This document shows positions 43,540-53,967 of a stretch of DNA of 64,000 bases, one piece after another. The stretch is taken from NCBI RefSeq assembly GCF_004664715.2, contig NC_051084.1, positions 62,447,334 through 62,511,333 on the forward strand. Reading direction: 5' to 3'. Source of the DNA: Peromyscus leucopus. Taxonomy: Eukaryota > Chordata > Mammalia > Rodentia > Cricetidae. The notes beneath the pieces were generated by a model, which saw only the letters and a list, made by a program, of their open reading frames with translations, was not told the origin of the DNA and did not search any database. The position numbers and the translations under genes were made by a program. Each line of letters opens with the position of its first letter. Positions within the stretch are counted from its first letter, which is position 1.

Positions 43540-43900
43540 ACTTGGGCTGAGGCAAAACTCAATAGGATCGATTCCAAGTCACAGAGCCAGTTAGACGGAC
43601 CGGAACCGTGATAGGAATGGGAGAGAAGGCATGAAGTAGGAAAAGGGGGAGGGGCTAGCTTCAAAGAGGCACCGATAATATTCAAGTTGATGGAGAGCTG
43701 GGAAAAGTTGGGGGTTTGTAAGGTGATGATCTGCCTTCGGACAGGTCTTTTGCAGTCCAGGCTGTAAGTTGAACAGATCCAGTTAGCCAGCATTGCGTAG
43801 GGCATTTTGCTGTTGTAGAAAGTGGAGAGTATTCGCTCCGAGAAAGTTATACGACGCAGTTGCTTGCCTGTGTTCTATCCTAGCCCTCGATACATGAAAA
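43540..43900. promoter_or_regulatory. CpG-bearing candidate element (43.5-43.9 kb)
   Basis: Repeat-free segment that keeps unusually many CpG dinucleotides for this window (TTAGACGGACCGGAACCGTG near 43591, GCACCGATAA near 43670, TATTCGCTCCGAG near 43831, TACGACGCAG near 43850). A 128-residue minus-strand open frame (43419-43805) overlaps it but shows no recognisable family or domain, so I do not annotate it as a gene. It could be a conserved non-coding element or an exon of a long non-coding RNA. Confidence 0.25.
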
Positions 43901-44079
43901 CATAAATAAGTGACATATCATAATATTTTCATGTTGGGTAACTACAGAGAATATTTTGGCAAGAGTGCTTAATCTAAAATGTTCAATTTTAATCAGTTTG
44001 AACTATGGTCTGTCTTTCTGTGAACTGAAAGCCACCAATCAATTTTCCTTTATCTTTTTTTCTGTTGTTCTCACCCAAG

Positions 44080-44300
44080 GCGATGCCTTTTGTAAAAGGG
44101 TATTTATTTTTAATGGATTTTTTAATGAATTTTTCAGTCAAGCTATTAATAATGCCATTAATTATAGGCAGCTTGTATTAAAGTGCACGCTGGCCTCTTA
44201 ATCCTGACCCCCAGCTATTGGCTTGCAGCTAATCCAGCCTGGTGCTTGGCAGAGAAGGGCAGGCCTCAGCCAGCGGCTGCTAGGAAACAGGATAGGAAAG
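44080..44300. promoter_or_regulatory. Candidate ultra-dense homeobox enhancer (44.1-44.3 kb)
   Basis: This is the most enhancer-like sequence in the window. Within about 130 bp it holds TTTTTAATGGATTTTTTAATG starts near 44108-44126, CTATTAATAATGCCATTAATTATAGG from about 44143 to 44168, TTAATCC at 44198-44204 and TAATCC at 44230-44235. The last two are OTX/PITX-type bicoid-class words; the others are HOX/NKX/POU-type TAAT words. The following GC-richer part (GCCTCAGCCAGCGGCTGC) is also non-repetitive. No open frame of interest. Assignment as enhancer is inference. Confidence 0.45.
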
Positions 44301-44469
44301 GCAGAACCAAGGGATAAGAGGGAGGAGGGAACGAATAGAATGTTCGTCTCTTCTTTGCCAGAGGGCCTGAAGTTTAAAGCCAGATGATGTGTGTGAGTGG
44401 GGTGGGATAATCCCGCCGATGCCATGCAAGCACTTAGGAAGAACTTCCCACTGGAAGGGTTTTGCTCTG

Positions 44470-45060
44470 CCTTCAAGGCCTGGCCGGTTTGATAACCCCA
44501 CAGGAACACTGCGCTCCTTTACCTGAGGCGGTTATGTGCGACTGCCTCCGCTTCAATCTGCTTAAATCGACCAGACAGAAGCCTCCGCCACATAATAGAT
44601 TCCAATCCCTGGCTTTCTCCCCGTCACCACTCCAGATTCCCAGTGTTAGGAAAAGTGTTTAATTACCATTTGCTTCAAGACAGTTAAATGTTCCAGGATT
44701 TCACCCTGTGGTGAAAATGTTGCTGTGGGTTTGTGGGGACGAGTGTAATGTATGTTTTTAAACTGGCAGGTAGTGAAAGTAAAACTATCCGGTTTCCATG
44801 GGTAACGAGCAAGGTGATGGGTGGTGTTGGGGTGGCTTTTTGTCGATTGTTGTGGTTGACAAGATAAGGTTCAGGAGAATGAAGGATGCTAGCTCCATCT
44901 GAAGTTGAAGGAGGAGAGGAAAATCAGAATTCCTGGGTCCTCCTGCCCTCTGAAAGGGAGTTGTTACATAGGATTGGAGAGAAAAATTTCTCAAATAACA
45001 AGGCCAGTCTAATCAAAATAAATAATAACCCTCACGTCACTTGTCTCTGAAAGGCAATGC
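44470..45060. promoter_or_regulatory. Candidate regulatory sequence (44.5-45.1 kb)
   Basis: Continuation of the repeat-free block, with GCGGTTATGTGCGACTGCC, TTTAATTACCATTTGC at 44659-44674, TTTTTGTCGATTGTTGTGG near 44838 (SOX-like ATTGTT) and TAATAACCCTCACGTCACTTG near 45025. The composition is balanced. I cannot set element boundaries without alignment. Confidence 0.25.
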
Positions 45061-45580
45061 TGTCGCTGTTATCCAGTGCAATGATTTGGGCATAAACCAA
45101 GGTGAAACCTCACTTGTATTTACACTCAAAATAAATCTGAGTTTAAGTCCTTAGAAAAACGATGAAATTTTCAAGTTGTATTTCATGTTGGATTGTGACA
45201 ATATTTGCAATATATGTAGAACTGGAAGGTTTTCAGGGGCGTTTGTTTTAGAACCAATTAATTTGTTAATAATGCATTTCCCATCCATCCCCAGTTAGTC
45301 ACATCATTTTCTTGCCTCCCTAAAAGGATTTCTGCCTTCAAGACAGAACACAATAGTCATGAGCTGTGCTTACGAGGACAAACTGGGAAGGAACATTGTA
45401 TTTCATTAAATTACTTTTTATCTATCTGATGTATATTGTGTGTCTGGCATGGGTCTGAGGTTGTGTCCAATTTTACAGATACAGTGAGGAACAAAAGCAA
45501 TGCGGATGCTTCCTTACAAAGCCTGATGTTTCGTCGAGGTGCCACAGTGATGCTGATGTCTAGTCACATTCTCTAAACCA

Positions 45581-45803
45581 GTGGTTCTCAACCTTCCTAA
45601 TGCTGCCACCTTTTAATACATGTTCTTCATGTTGTGGTGACCCCTAACTATAAAATTATTATCGTTTCTAATTCATAGTTGTAATTTTGCTACTGTTACG
45701 AATCATAATGCAATCATCTTATATGCAGATGGTCTTGGGTGACCCTTGTGAAAAGGTCATTAGATCTCCAAATGGGATGTGACCCAAAGGTTGAGAACCA
45801 CTG
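45581..45803 (+). mobile_element. URR1-type hAT-Charlie DNA transposon with 8-bp TSD
   Basis: Non-autonomous DNA transposon of 223 bp with perfect 15-bp terminal inverted repeats: CAGTGGTTCTCAACC at the left end and GGTTGAGAACCACTG at the right. The interior matches the rodent URR1 family (CTTCCTAATGCTGC, CATGTTGTGGTGACCCC, TAAAATTATTATCG, TTTTGCTACTGTTACGAATC). An 8-bp target-site duplication typical of hAT elements flanks it, CTCTAAAC at 45573-45580 and CTCTAAAT at 45804-45811, with one mismatch. It encodes no protein and was mobilised in trans by a hAT transposase. Confidence 0.96.
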
Positions 45804-45811
45804 CTCTAAAT

Positions 45812-47474
45812 AGTTTTTCTCTTTGTCTAGTCATATAGATAGATAGTGACAATTATTCAAAGGATGGCCCCTGCGCATGGCAAGGGTCATCAGAAAAGCA
45901 TATGGAGTCTGGTATCAAAGACAATAAAAATAGCTTTCTTTTTCTGTTACAATGACCTGTTATGGATCTTGAATATTTCTGCTAGGGTTATAGGGATGTG
46001 ACTTCTTAAATCTTAGAATCTCTCTGATCATATCTATATGGTGTCATATGGAAGTGTTTTATGATAAATCACTTTACTACCACTTAGAACAATGCTTTAT
46101 GTTCTTTCTGTTGTATCTGTTCCTGAGGTCTTCCTTGCTAGGAAATACAAAGAAATCCCTTCATTGTCTCGCTATTATTTCTTTTCATCTGTGTCCTTTT
46201 AAGCTTCTTGTAGTATAGCTATTGCCTGGACAGAGTAGAGGAGATGCCCTTCAAAGGCTCCCTATTTTCCTGTTAGATGGGAGAATACAGCCTATGATTT
46301 AAGAGGGTAAGCAGTTCTGGTTCTTTTACCACTAGGCTATGTGTTTGCCCAGTATGCTCTTAATTTCTTGGTAACAGATGCCAAGAAATTCTCATGCAAT
46401 AGAAGATGAAGTTGGAACTTAGGCCTTCTATTGAGAGAAAAGGGCACAGAAAGGTGACAATATGAAGCGAGTGGTACCATGATTTTAAATTAACTTTTTA
46501 AAAGTTGGTCTGCATTCAGCTGTCACTGTTCATTTTATTCTTTTGTTCCTTAGTTTGACCTTAAGAAAATAAGCCTAGACAGCTTCACCCATGTTGCTTG
46601 AGCTCACTGATGTTTTCTTTCTTCATCATTAAGGTATGAGTAAGAGTTCCACTTCTCAGAGTGATGCAATTTGATGAATGCAAGGTATTCCTTCCGGGAT
46701 CAGGAGTATGGATTCAGCTTATGACCATAAGCATATACTGTGCTTCCTGCTTCCTGACACTGCAGGAATTAAAAACATATCATAGTAGTACTCATCTCTT
46801 GAGATGTTCACCCAAAGAAAATAGTTGTGCTGATTCCTTTGGGTTACCCCCTGTGCCTGCAATTGTTTTGTTTTGATGAGATCATAATTTATTTATTGGC
46901 CATTTTATTTGTGAGTTTAATTATAAATCTTGAACTCCAATTCTCTCAGTCAAGTAATGCAAATCTAAGATGCATTCCCCCCCCCCCCAACATGCTGTAC
47001 AGCCTGCTGAGTTCTTCGGCAAGCTCCCTCATGCTTCAAAGCATTAGACTTAATGTTGCTTATTGCTTATCTGAATTCAGATTAAAAATGAAACCCAGTT
47101 AGGACACACTGTTCTAATTGGGTTTCAGACATTCTATTACTTACATGGTAGTTACAGGAGGTGCCCACATACTTTTAATTTTATGAGCACCTGACCTGAA
47201 ACTGAATAAAAGAAGGTTCTGTGCTTGCATTCGGGAACTAGACAGTCTTTCCACTAGATTCATGCTTTTGTAAATTATGTCTTAAATCAGTGGTTGCATA
47301 GAGTGGAATCAGATTGCTGCCATGACGCTAGATTCAAGAGAAATTTAGCTAACATGGATGTGGTTGCAGGAGTCTCTCTTCAGAAAACATGGCAGTTCAA
47401 CCTTCTCTGTCAGATTAGTTGTCCCAAAGTGTTTCTGTATTCTACACTGACTTTAAAAAAAAAAAAAAATCTCA
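45812..47474. other. Unique non-coding DNA
   Basis: No gene. A run of 13 C occurs at 46977-46989. Frames around 46661-47102 and 47294-47542 are not recognisable and the latter runs into a B1. Confidence 0.55.
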
Positions 47475-47637
47475 GCCGGGCAGTGGTGGCACACACCTTT
47501 AATCTCAGCACTTGGGAGGCAGAGGCAGGCAGATCTCTGTGAGTTCGAGGCCAGCCTGGTCTACAGAGCAAGATCCAGGAAAGGTGCAAAGCTACACAGA
47601 AAAACCCTGTCTCAAAAAACCAAAAGAAAAAAAAAAC
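47475..47637 (+). mobile_element. Young B1 SINE (cricetid type)
   Basis: Full-length plus-strand B1: GCCGGGCAGTGGTGGCACAC, TTAATCTCAGCACTTGGGAGGCAGAGGCAGG, GATCTCTGTGAGTTCGAGGCCAGCCTGGTCTACAGAGC, then AGGAAAGGTGCAAAGCTACACAG and a short A-rich tail. The AGGAAAGGTGCAAAGC variant distinguishes hamster/vole/deer-mouse B1 from Mus B1. It inserted beside an A run (47456-47469). An imperfect A-rich direct repeat ending CTCA flanks it. Confidence 0.97.
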
Positions 47638-48769
47638 TCAACATTTTCTAGAACAAATGAGGCCAAGAACCATGTGGCACAATTTTCATTGTTTGCTTCA
47701 AATGCTCCGATGGTTTTTATTACAAATTCAATGATTCTCTCTCCTTTTCATCCTGACTTTCCCTAGGAAGTGGAGCCTCTTGTTGCTCTTCTACAGGCCA
47801 CCTCAGAGTTGTCTCAAAGTTCAACATTCAATACAGCTTTGCTATCAAGACAGGCCCATTCATAGCTCAGAAGCTTGGTGGTTCATTCGAAGATTTGTAG
47901 TGAAGAGCAGGACTAGGAAACACAGAGGGAACAATTCTCTTCTATAGTATTTATTTTGGGATAAATAGGAGACGCTGGAGCCAGGCTTTCTGAACACAGA
48001 CACTATATTTAGTTCATTGGGCAACATGTCTCTGTGAATATTTATTTTGTGTCTCAGCTCATCCTAGGTCTTCAAAGTTCTTTTTAATTTTATCTCCAGC
48101 CTTCATAAGCTTTATATTTATGGGTTACATATAACGTCTACTGCAAGTTCCAGGAGTTTTTTTTTTTTTTTCAAAAGAACATTTTGGGAAGAGAGTGATG
48201 CAGACCCTGAAATTCTGTTTCATTCTATTTGATTGTCTCACTCACAAAATTCACAGTTCTTCTGCTGTGTGGAAAATATTGCACTTACACACACTGAGTA
48301 CACAATAGAGTAATATGTACAGTCCCTGTGATTACATTTGAAACATGCATGGCATGGGCTAATGTATGGTCTTCTGAGAAAAAACCAACATCAATCTTTT
48401 GTTTTTCCTAATGGGTAAAAATCACATCTCTTTTTAGATATGTGACAATAGGCAATATCATAAGAGGTTTTAAGATGTGTAACTTCAAACTTTTCAAATC
48501 CCTTCTCCCTTCCACATACATCCCAAAATAAAGAGAACAACAAATTCAGTGTCTAAATGAAAAGGAATCAGTGCCTATGGATCCCGGTGTGAAAGTCATG
48601 GCTCCACTTCACAGCCATGACTCACTCTCCCCATTTCCTCGTTCAGCTTGCGGGGGGGTGCTTTATATGATGGAATGAACTCACCCTTGTTTTCATATGC
48701 TTCCTCACCTCCACTTTACAAAGGGCCTTTGTTTTCATTACCTCATGCTATGCATGCTCTCATTTTATG
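47638..48769. other. Unique non-coding DNA
   Basis: No gene or named repeat. A T run of about 14 lies near 48157-48170. Confidence 0.55.
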
Positions 48770-48935
48770 CAATACTTTACGATGACAAAAGTGACCCCTC
48801 TCCTCATTTTAGAATAGAAAATTGAGGTTTAGAACATTCAAGTGAGATCCAACACCATGTCACACCCAAATCACAGGATTCAGTGCCAGGTCACCATCTG
48901 ATCTTACCTTCCATCACTCTGCACCGCATCATAAT
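48770..48935 (-). mobile_element. MIR SINE remnant
   Basis: CCTCTCCTCATTTTAGAATAGAAAATTGAGGTTTAGAACATTCAAG, CACACCCAAATCACAGGATTCAGTGCCAGG and CCTTCCATCACTCTGCACC follow the complement of MIR (ccccattttacagatgaggaaactgaggctcagagaggttaag, ggattcgaacccagg, ctttccactacacca). Confidence 0.7.
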
Positions 48936-49155
48936 ACATCATTATGTTAAAGAGAATCAACCAGACTCCATAGTGGCAACAAAGTAACGATAGAAATCCC
49001 ATTAACAAGTTGTATTATATGATGTAGAGGTATGCTTTCCACGCAAAAGTTATTTGTTTCTAGTGTACTTTGGAATATTTATTCTGTACTCTTCAAAATA
49101 TAAAACAACCCCAACTTCACACCAGACTAAAGAGAGTTTTTCTTACAGGCCTTTA
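48936..49155. other. Unique non-coding DNA
   Basis: No gene or repeat recognised. Confidence 0.5.
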
Positions 49156-49359
49156 GGTTTCATATTTTCTTTTTCTTTTTTTTTTTTTTTTTTTTGGTTT
49201 TTCGAGACAGGGTTTCTCTATGCAGCTTTGCGCCTTTCCTGGAACTCACTTGGTAGCCCAGGCTGGCCTCGAACTCACAGAGATCTGCCTGCCTCTGCCT
49301 CCCAAGTGCTGGGATTAAAGGCGTGCACCACCACCGCCCGGCATGGTTTCATATTTTCT
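49156..49359 (-). mobile_element. Young B1 SINE with 15-bp target-site duplication
   Basis: Full-length B1 in reverse orientation at about 49172-49342, with a long T tail, CGAGACAGGGTTTCTCTATGCAGCTTTGCGCCTTTCCTGG (cricetid variant), GGCCTCGAACTCACAGAGATCTGCC, AAGTGCTGGGATTAAAGGCGTGC and a CGCCCGGC end. CpG sites are retained, indicating youth. A perfect direct repeat GGTTTCATATTTTCT occurs at 49156-49170 and 49345-49359. Confidence 0.98.
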
Positions 49360-49554
49360 AAGAAGAGAAAAAGACACAAAGCATTGGCAATGGATGACTA
49401 AAAATACACCAAGACAAAATTAAATCTGTGAACAAACAACTTACTAAAATCATGAATTATTTTAATTAGTAAATCTAGGGAATTCTGCCTGAGATATCTT
49501 AGGAATGAAAAACAATTCCCAGTAGATTTTGAAGAAGACAGTATGGTGGTCTTA

Positions 49555-49665
49555 ACAGGTAGACAGAGATGTGTGGATCTCTGTGAGTTCCAGTCCAACT
49601 CAATGTATATAGAGAGTTATAGGTAAGCTGGGACTATATAGTGAGTGAAATCCTGTCAAGAAGGA
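49555..49665 (+). mobile_element. B1 SINE fragment
   Basis: GTAGACAGAGATGTGTGGATCTCTGTGAGTTCCAG and AGCTGGGACTATATAGTGAGTGAAATCCTGTCAAGAA resemble the middle and right arm of an older B1. The 5' quarter is missing. An A/G-rich tail of GGAGGAAGTGGAGGAGG type follows to about 49690. Confidence 0.65.
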
Positions 49666-49690
49666 GGAAGTGGAGGAGGAAGAGGAGGGA

Positions 49691-50169
49691 AAATGATTCT
49701 GAAATAAAGATGGTAGATTAACTTGTCTTTGGTGTGGTTGTAGAATGGCTGTATTCTCTACCATCCTTGAACACAAATTTCCTAAACTCAGTCTGTCTCC
49801 CACTTACTGACAGACAGTGAGGGCAAGGCATATAGAATGTGTTTTAGGTGTTTTACCATCTGGAAATCTGGGTGAAGGATTAGAGTTGTTATTAAAGCAC
49901 AGAGAAAAAGAATAGGATTTCATGGCAAGGTAACTACCATGTTTCTATGTTCCCTTTTGGTCAATCATTACACTCTCCCTCTCTCTCTCATCTTTTATTG
50001 ATCGTCAAGGAAAAAAATACAAGATAGTAGATCATTATCTATATTAATAATTAAGTGGAAAACCTATACATATTTCAAATCCTTGGCCTAGTTGATTATT
50101 TTTCATATTCTTTCATGTCCTTTTGCTTTGATCTCTCCTAATGGCATGGCTTGAAAAAAATGTATTCTG
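49691..50169. other. Unique AT-rich non-coding DNA
   Basis: No gene or repeat recognised apart from a short CTCTCTCT run near 49976-49989. Confidence 0.5.
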
Positions 50170-50692
50170 ACCTCTTTACATTACTACGAATATTCTACAA
50201 AAACTTAACAGTAGAACTTCCTATGATCCAGCTACAGCACTCTAGGTATATAGCTGGTATATCAAATCCCTTACTGTAGCTAACTGAATACCCATCTTTA
50301 TCACTGCACAATTCTCAATAACCAAGTTGGGGAATCTCTGTAGGTATCCAGCAAACAATAAATGGGTAAAGAACATGTGGTTCTGTACACAGTGGGGGAC
50401 TTATACCCCATCAGGGAAATGGATGGACCTGGAGATCACCGTGCTAAGTGAGATAAGCCAGCCTCACAAAGCGAGCATCCCATGGTTACTGCTAGATGTG
50501 CCATCTGGGTTAGGCATGACTTAAAAGTAAACGGAGGATTATTCAGGATGTAGAAAGAACAAAGGAGGAAGCACTTTGAGAAAAAGTGATGGGGGGACTA
50601 AGTGTGTTCAAAGTACCTGTGGAAGTGTCATAATGAAACTCCTTTGCATAGTGAATATGCATTAATTAAAAAATAAAGTACATAAACTAGAA
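50170..50692 (+). mobile_element. L1 3' end (Lx8/Lx9-like)
   Basis: Plus orientation. CTATGATCCAGCTACAGCACTCTAGGTATATAGC, AATTCTCAATAACCAAGTTGGGGAATC, AATGGGTAAAGAACATGTGGTTCTGTACACAG, GGAAATGGATGGACCTGGAGATCACCGTGCTAAGTGAGATAAGCCAGCC are L1 ORF2 C-terminal landmarks. The 3' UTR follows, with GTGGAAGTGTCATAATGAAACTCCTTTGCATAGTGAATATGC, and a short A-rich tail. Frames are broken. Confidence 0.88.
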
Positions 50693-53239
50693 AGCCCTTT
50701 TCTAAGGTTTCTGGAAAGTAATTTGATGTTGTCCCCAACCTCCCAACTTTCCTTTGCCTAGGGAAGTTCATATGGCTCTTGCTTTTCTGTCTCCTGTCAC
50801 TCTCTAGTTATTTCACTTTGACAAAACTGGGTTATGGATTCAAGGGAAGAAGAGTAAAAGAACAGAAAGAGACCCATCCATGCTGGAGAGTCTCTACCTT
50901 CCCAGTGGGAATAGACGTTTGTTTGTTCTTCACAGGAGTGATGAATACTGATCAGACTAAATGCTAGACCCACAGGGAAGCCAGTTGTGTGTACTATAAA
51001 ATACTCTGGGTCCTGAACAGGGTAACACACTTTATGATTTCAGAAAGTACTGATAAATCTCAGTAAAAACCAGGTAAAAAAAATTTTAAAGCAAAGTAAA
51101 CAGAGAGCCTCAGGGACTGTATTTCTCTCTCATTTCTCCATTTCTATGTTTTCTCTTAACTCTTTACAGCACCTACCCTTCCAACATTTCTCTAGGGAGA
51201 CACACAGTCCCCAAGGTTATAGAAAAAGCAAGAATGACAGTCCATGAACATTGAGAGTAAACAAAGGCTGTGCTTGTGTACAGAATCTGTTTTATTCTCC
51301 CAGTTTAAACCACTCTCTTCATATAGCCTTGTGAATAGCACAGGCAGCTCCTGGAATGTAAGACATACAGAATCCTGGGAGTGAACACCATCCGACCTTT
51401 TCCCTTTCTACCCAAGCTTGTCCATTGCACAGACATGGCAGAACCATGTAATTTTAAGGTAGTTGATAGAAAAGAATATAGATGTAAACATATGATTGAA
51501 GTGGATTTGCCCCAACCCACACTAGTTTTGTTATAACTTGTAGGTCTGTCTCTTATTTAATATATATATATATATATATATATCTTCTTGCAAGAAATTT
51601 CAATACATGCTGGGATGTGTAGAGTGTATTTTGTCATCACCTTCAAAGAACATAGTGATCAACAGAATTTTAGCTCACATGTATGGGATGCTAGAGAGTA
51701 AAAACGAGTGACTTTTTCTTTCACTTTTGGTATTATTTTCCTGCAAAGTAGTAAAGAAATCTAGTACAGTCTAAAAGAGCATGGCATTTTGTCCCAGTGA
51801 AACTTAGGCACCTGAACAATAATTTTAGGCCCAGTCAAGGGCAACTGCATTTGTTTTATGTATTAATCATGAATCCTCTAAATTAATTTGCCACAGCATT
51901 GTTAGTGCTCTGGTTCTGTGGTAGAGAATTGAGATACAGAATGAGGAACTACATTTCACATATTCTTTGCTTCTCTTTGCCCTTTTCCTTAAGATCTTAA
52001 TCTTACCGTAGAAGGAATGTATGTGCAGTTTTGCTCAGTACAAGTCAAGAGAAGTGAAAATTTCCCCTTCCCATCTTTTTCTTGGAAGGCAGAAGGTGAG
52101 GGAACAGCAGTACATTGACCTTGTTCTCAGGGTCACTTCACAGCACCCCTTGAGTTGTTTTTATGAGACCCCACAGTGTCTCCATTCTGGTAAGAAGAGT
52201 ACCCCCACTTTATTAAAAAGATCAGGTTGTGGTAAAAAAAAAAAAAAACAGCTCACATCAGATAGTTCACTTTTACTGAATTTATAGTATGTGTCTGGGA
52301 AAAAGGGAGAAATCCAAATTTCAGAAATGTTTGAGTAAAATCCTCAGTAATCTGCATTTTAAGCCATGTCTGAAAATGACTCCATGCAGAATTTTAAGTC
52401 TGAACCACATTTCAGAGTTATCAAGGAAAGTATAAAGGTTAGAAATGAGTTAACCAACAATATGAGAAAGACACTGGTCTGTTTGGAATAAAATGCTATC
52501 AATATACCTATCGTTACAAGATGTGAAAATGGCCGATAAAAATTATTATGGAAAGACACTTCTGGAAATTAAGGCTAATTGAATCCTCATGATGCCAGAG
52601 ATTGGTGACAATTGTTTGCTAGGTGTTAGTTCTCAAAGCCACTCTAAATGCCATTGGTATATTAGGTGATAAGTCATCCCTACTGTCATTTAGGAAAATA
52701 AAATTTGCAGTGGTGTTTGTGGCTGAATTTACTTACAGCTTGAGTAGATGTATGTTTTTATGATTACTTAAATTACTGTGATCTAAACCTGGGAGTTACA
52801 TTCTATGATTGCTGTGTCTCAACCTGTCTATCACCGTGTAGAATTGTTCCCTGTGCCATAAAACAAGTGACTAACACAGAATAAAAAACATGCAACATGT
52901 GTTAAAAATCTGCCAATGTATCTTCTAGAGTAAACTCCCATTCTCTTATTACTGTTCTTGGTTGTTTTATTGTGTTTTCTGTCATCTATGGCTTTGGCAA
53001 TTTTATGGAAAATCCGAAGAGAGGGCTTCATGGTGTTGAGACTTTGAGGAGAGAAATTCAGTGAGAGCCTTCCTTCATTGTGCTGAGTCAGTGGGAAGCC
53101 CAAGAGTGATTGCTCTGGATTAGATAATCAGGGGCAACTGGTTCCTTGTGGAAGACTGGATGCAGGAAGCATCTTCTTTGGACCCTGTCCCTTCTTGCAC
53201 TGACATATATTACAGGAAAGCCCTGCCCCCACAGGCCAG
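50693..53239. other. Unique AT-rich non-coding DNA
   Basis: About 2.5 kb with no recognised SINE, LINE or gene. Contains a (TA)n at 51560-51583 and an A run near 52232-52246. Minus-strand frames at 52831-53103 and 53088-53300 have no recognisable family. Confidence 0.5.
51560..51583 (+). repeat. (TA)n microsatellite
   Basis: Twelve TA units. Confidence 0.95.
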
Positions 53240-53960
53240 ACAGTTGCTGGGTATCTTTTTGCCTAGCACAGGGAGGCTGATCAATTAGTCCATTTAGCAA
53301 GAGCTCCCCAGCCAGCCTCTCTCTGGAAAATAGGTGAGAAATTCTTATATTCCTCTCAATATGTTAATCAGACGACTGGTATCATAGTCCTCTAACTGTG
53401 TAATACCAGTCCCCCTTGGCAGATATATTTTATTTGGATAATGATGTGAAATTTAAGATCTACGTTTCAATTGTGCAGAGCCATAGGCAGTTGTCAATTT
53501 TAGTGACAGACATAGACCTCGAGCTAAATTCCTGTGCACAAGCAAAAATTCCAACAAGCGTAGCACAATTCTGGTCCCTTAATAGAAATACATTCTCTCC
53601 CATTGAGGGGCAGTATTTTTAAACCATTCATCGCATCCCTTGGTACCAGCAAATCATTAATGCTCTCGAATATTTCCTCTAACATGGGCACTGGTGACTT
53701 GAGCTATCAACTAGCCTGACAGGAAATCAGACAGCTATAACCGGATACTCTATTTTTTCTCCAGCAGAACCATCTGATTACATACCATTCTTTATTCCTC
53801 TGCAGTTTCTCTAACAATGTTGCTAGTTAACAGATCCAAACTCCACGCAAAAGAAAAAACCCTCAGCGGCAAAATTTCTAAGACCTCGGGATCCACATAC
53901 TGGGGAGAATTCCCACTGCTGCTCTTGCTGTGGGCAGTTACATTAAAGCAACAGCCAGCT
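53240..53960. promoter_or_regulatory. Candidate conserved non-coding block (53.2-54.0 kb)
   Basis: A 700-bp repeat-free block of even, non-simple sequence with many short words common in vertebrate enhancers: TGATCAATTAGTCC near 53278, ATATGTTAATCAGACG near 53358, TTTGGATAATGATG near 53434, GCAAATCATTAATGCTC near 53649, GATTACATACC near 53776 and AACAATGTTGC near 53813. There is no open frame beyond 70 residues and no CpG island. Conservation is inferred from appearance only. Confidence 0.35.
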
Positions 53961-53967
53961 AGTGAAC

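Larger units (their letters stand above)
41706..45580. other. 3.9-kb repeat-free block
   Basis: Across this interval I recognise no SINE, LINE, LTR or microsatellite. The only possible exception is a faint L2/MIR-like tail at 43115-43180 (CAGAGCCTTGCATAGTG, GCCCATTGAATGAAC). In a window with repeats every 0.5-1 kb this is the longest clean stretch. Base composition is more balanced than in the flanks, and runs of apparently constrained sequence with homeodomain, SOX and forkhead words alternate with ordinary sequence. No exon is visible. Candidate elements inside it are listed separately. Confidence 0.6.

Noticed and set aside
44198..44509. 103-residue minus-strand frame in the 44-kb block
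   Set aside because: Low-complexity Ser/Pro/Leu composition, overlapped by another frame, with no family. The DNA is better explained as regulatory.
45855..45890. 14-base match to U6 snRNA (ATGGCCCCTGCGCA)
   Set aside because: Neither side of the match continues with U6 sequence, so it is not a U6 pseudogene.
49054..49401. 115-residue plus-strand frame containing FFETGF..AALRLSWNSLGSPG
   Set aside because: This is a well-known type of spurious frame produced by an inverted B1 SINE.
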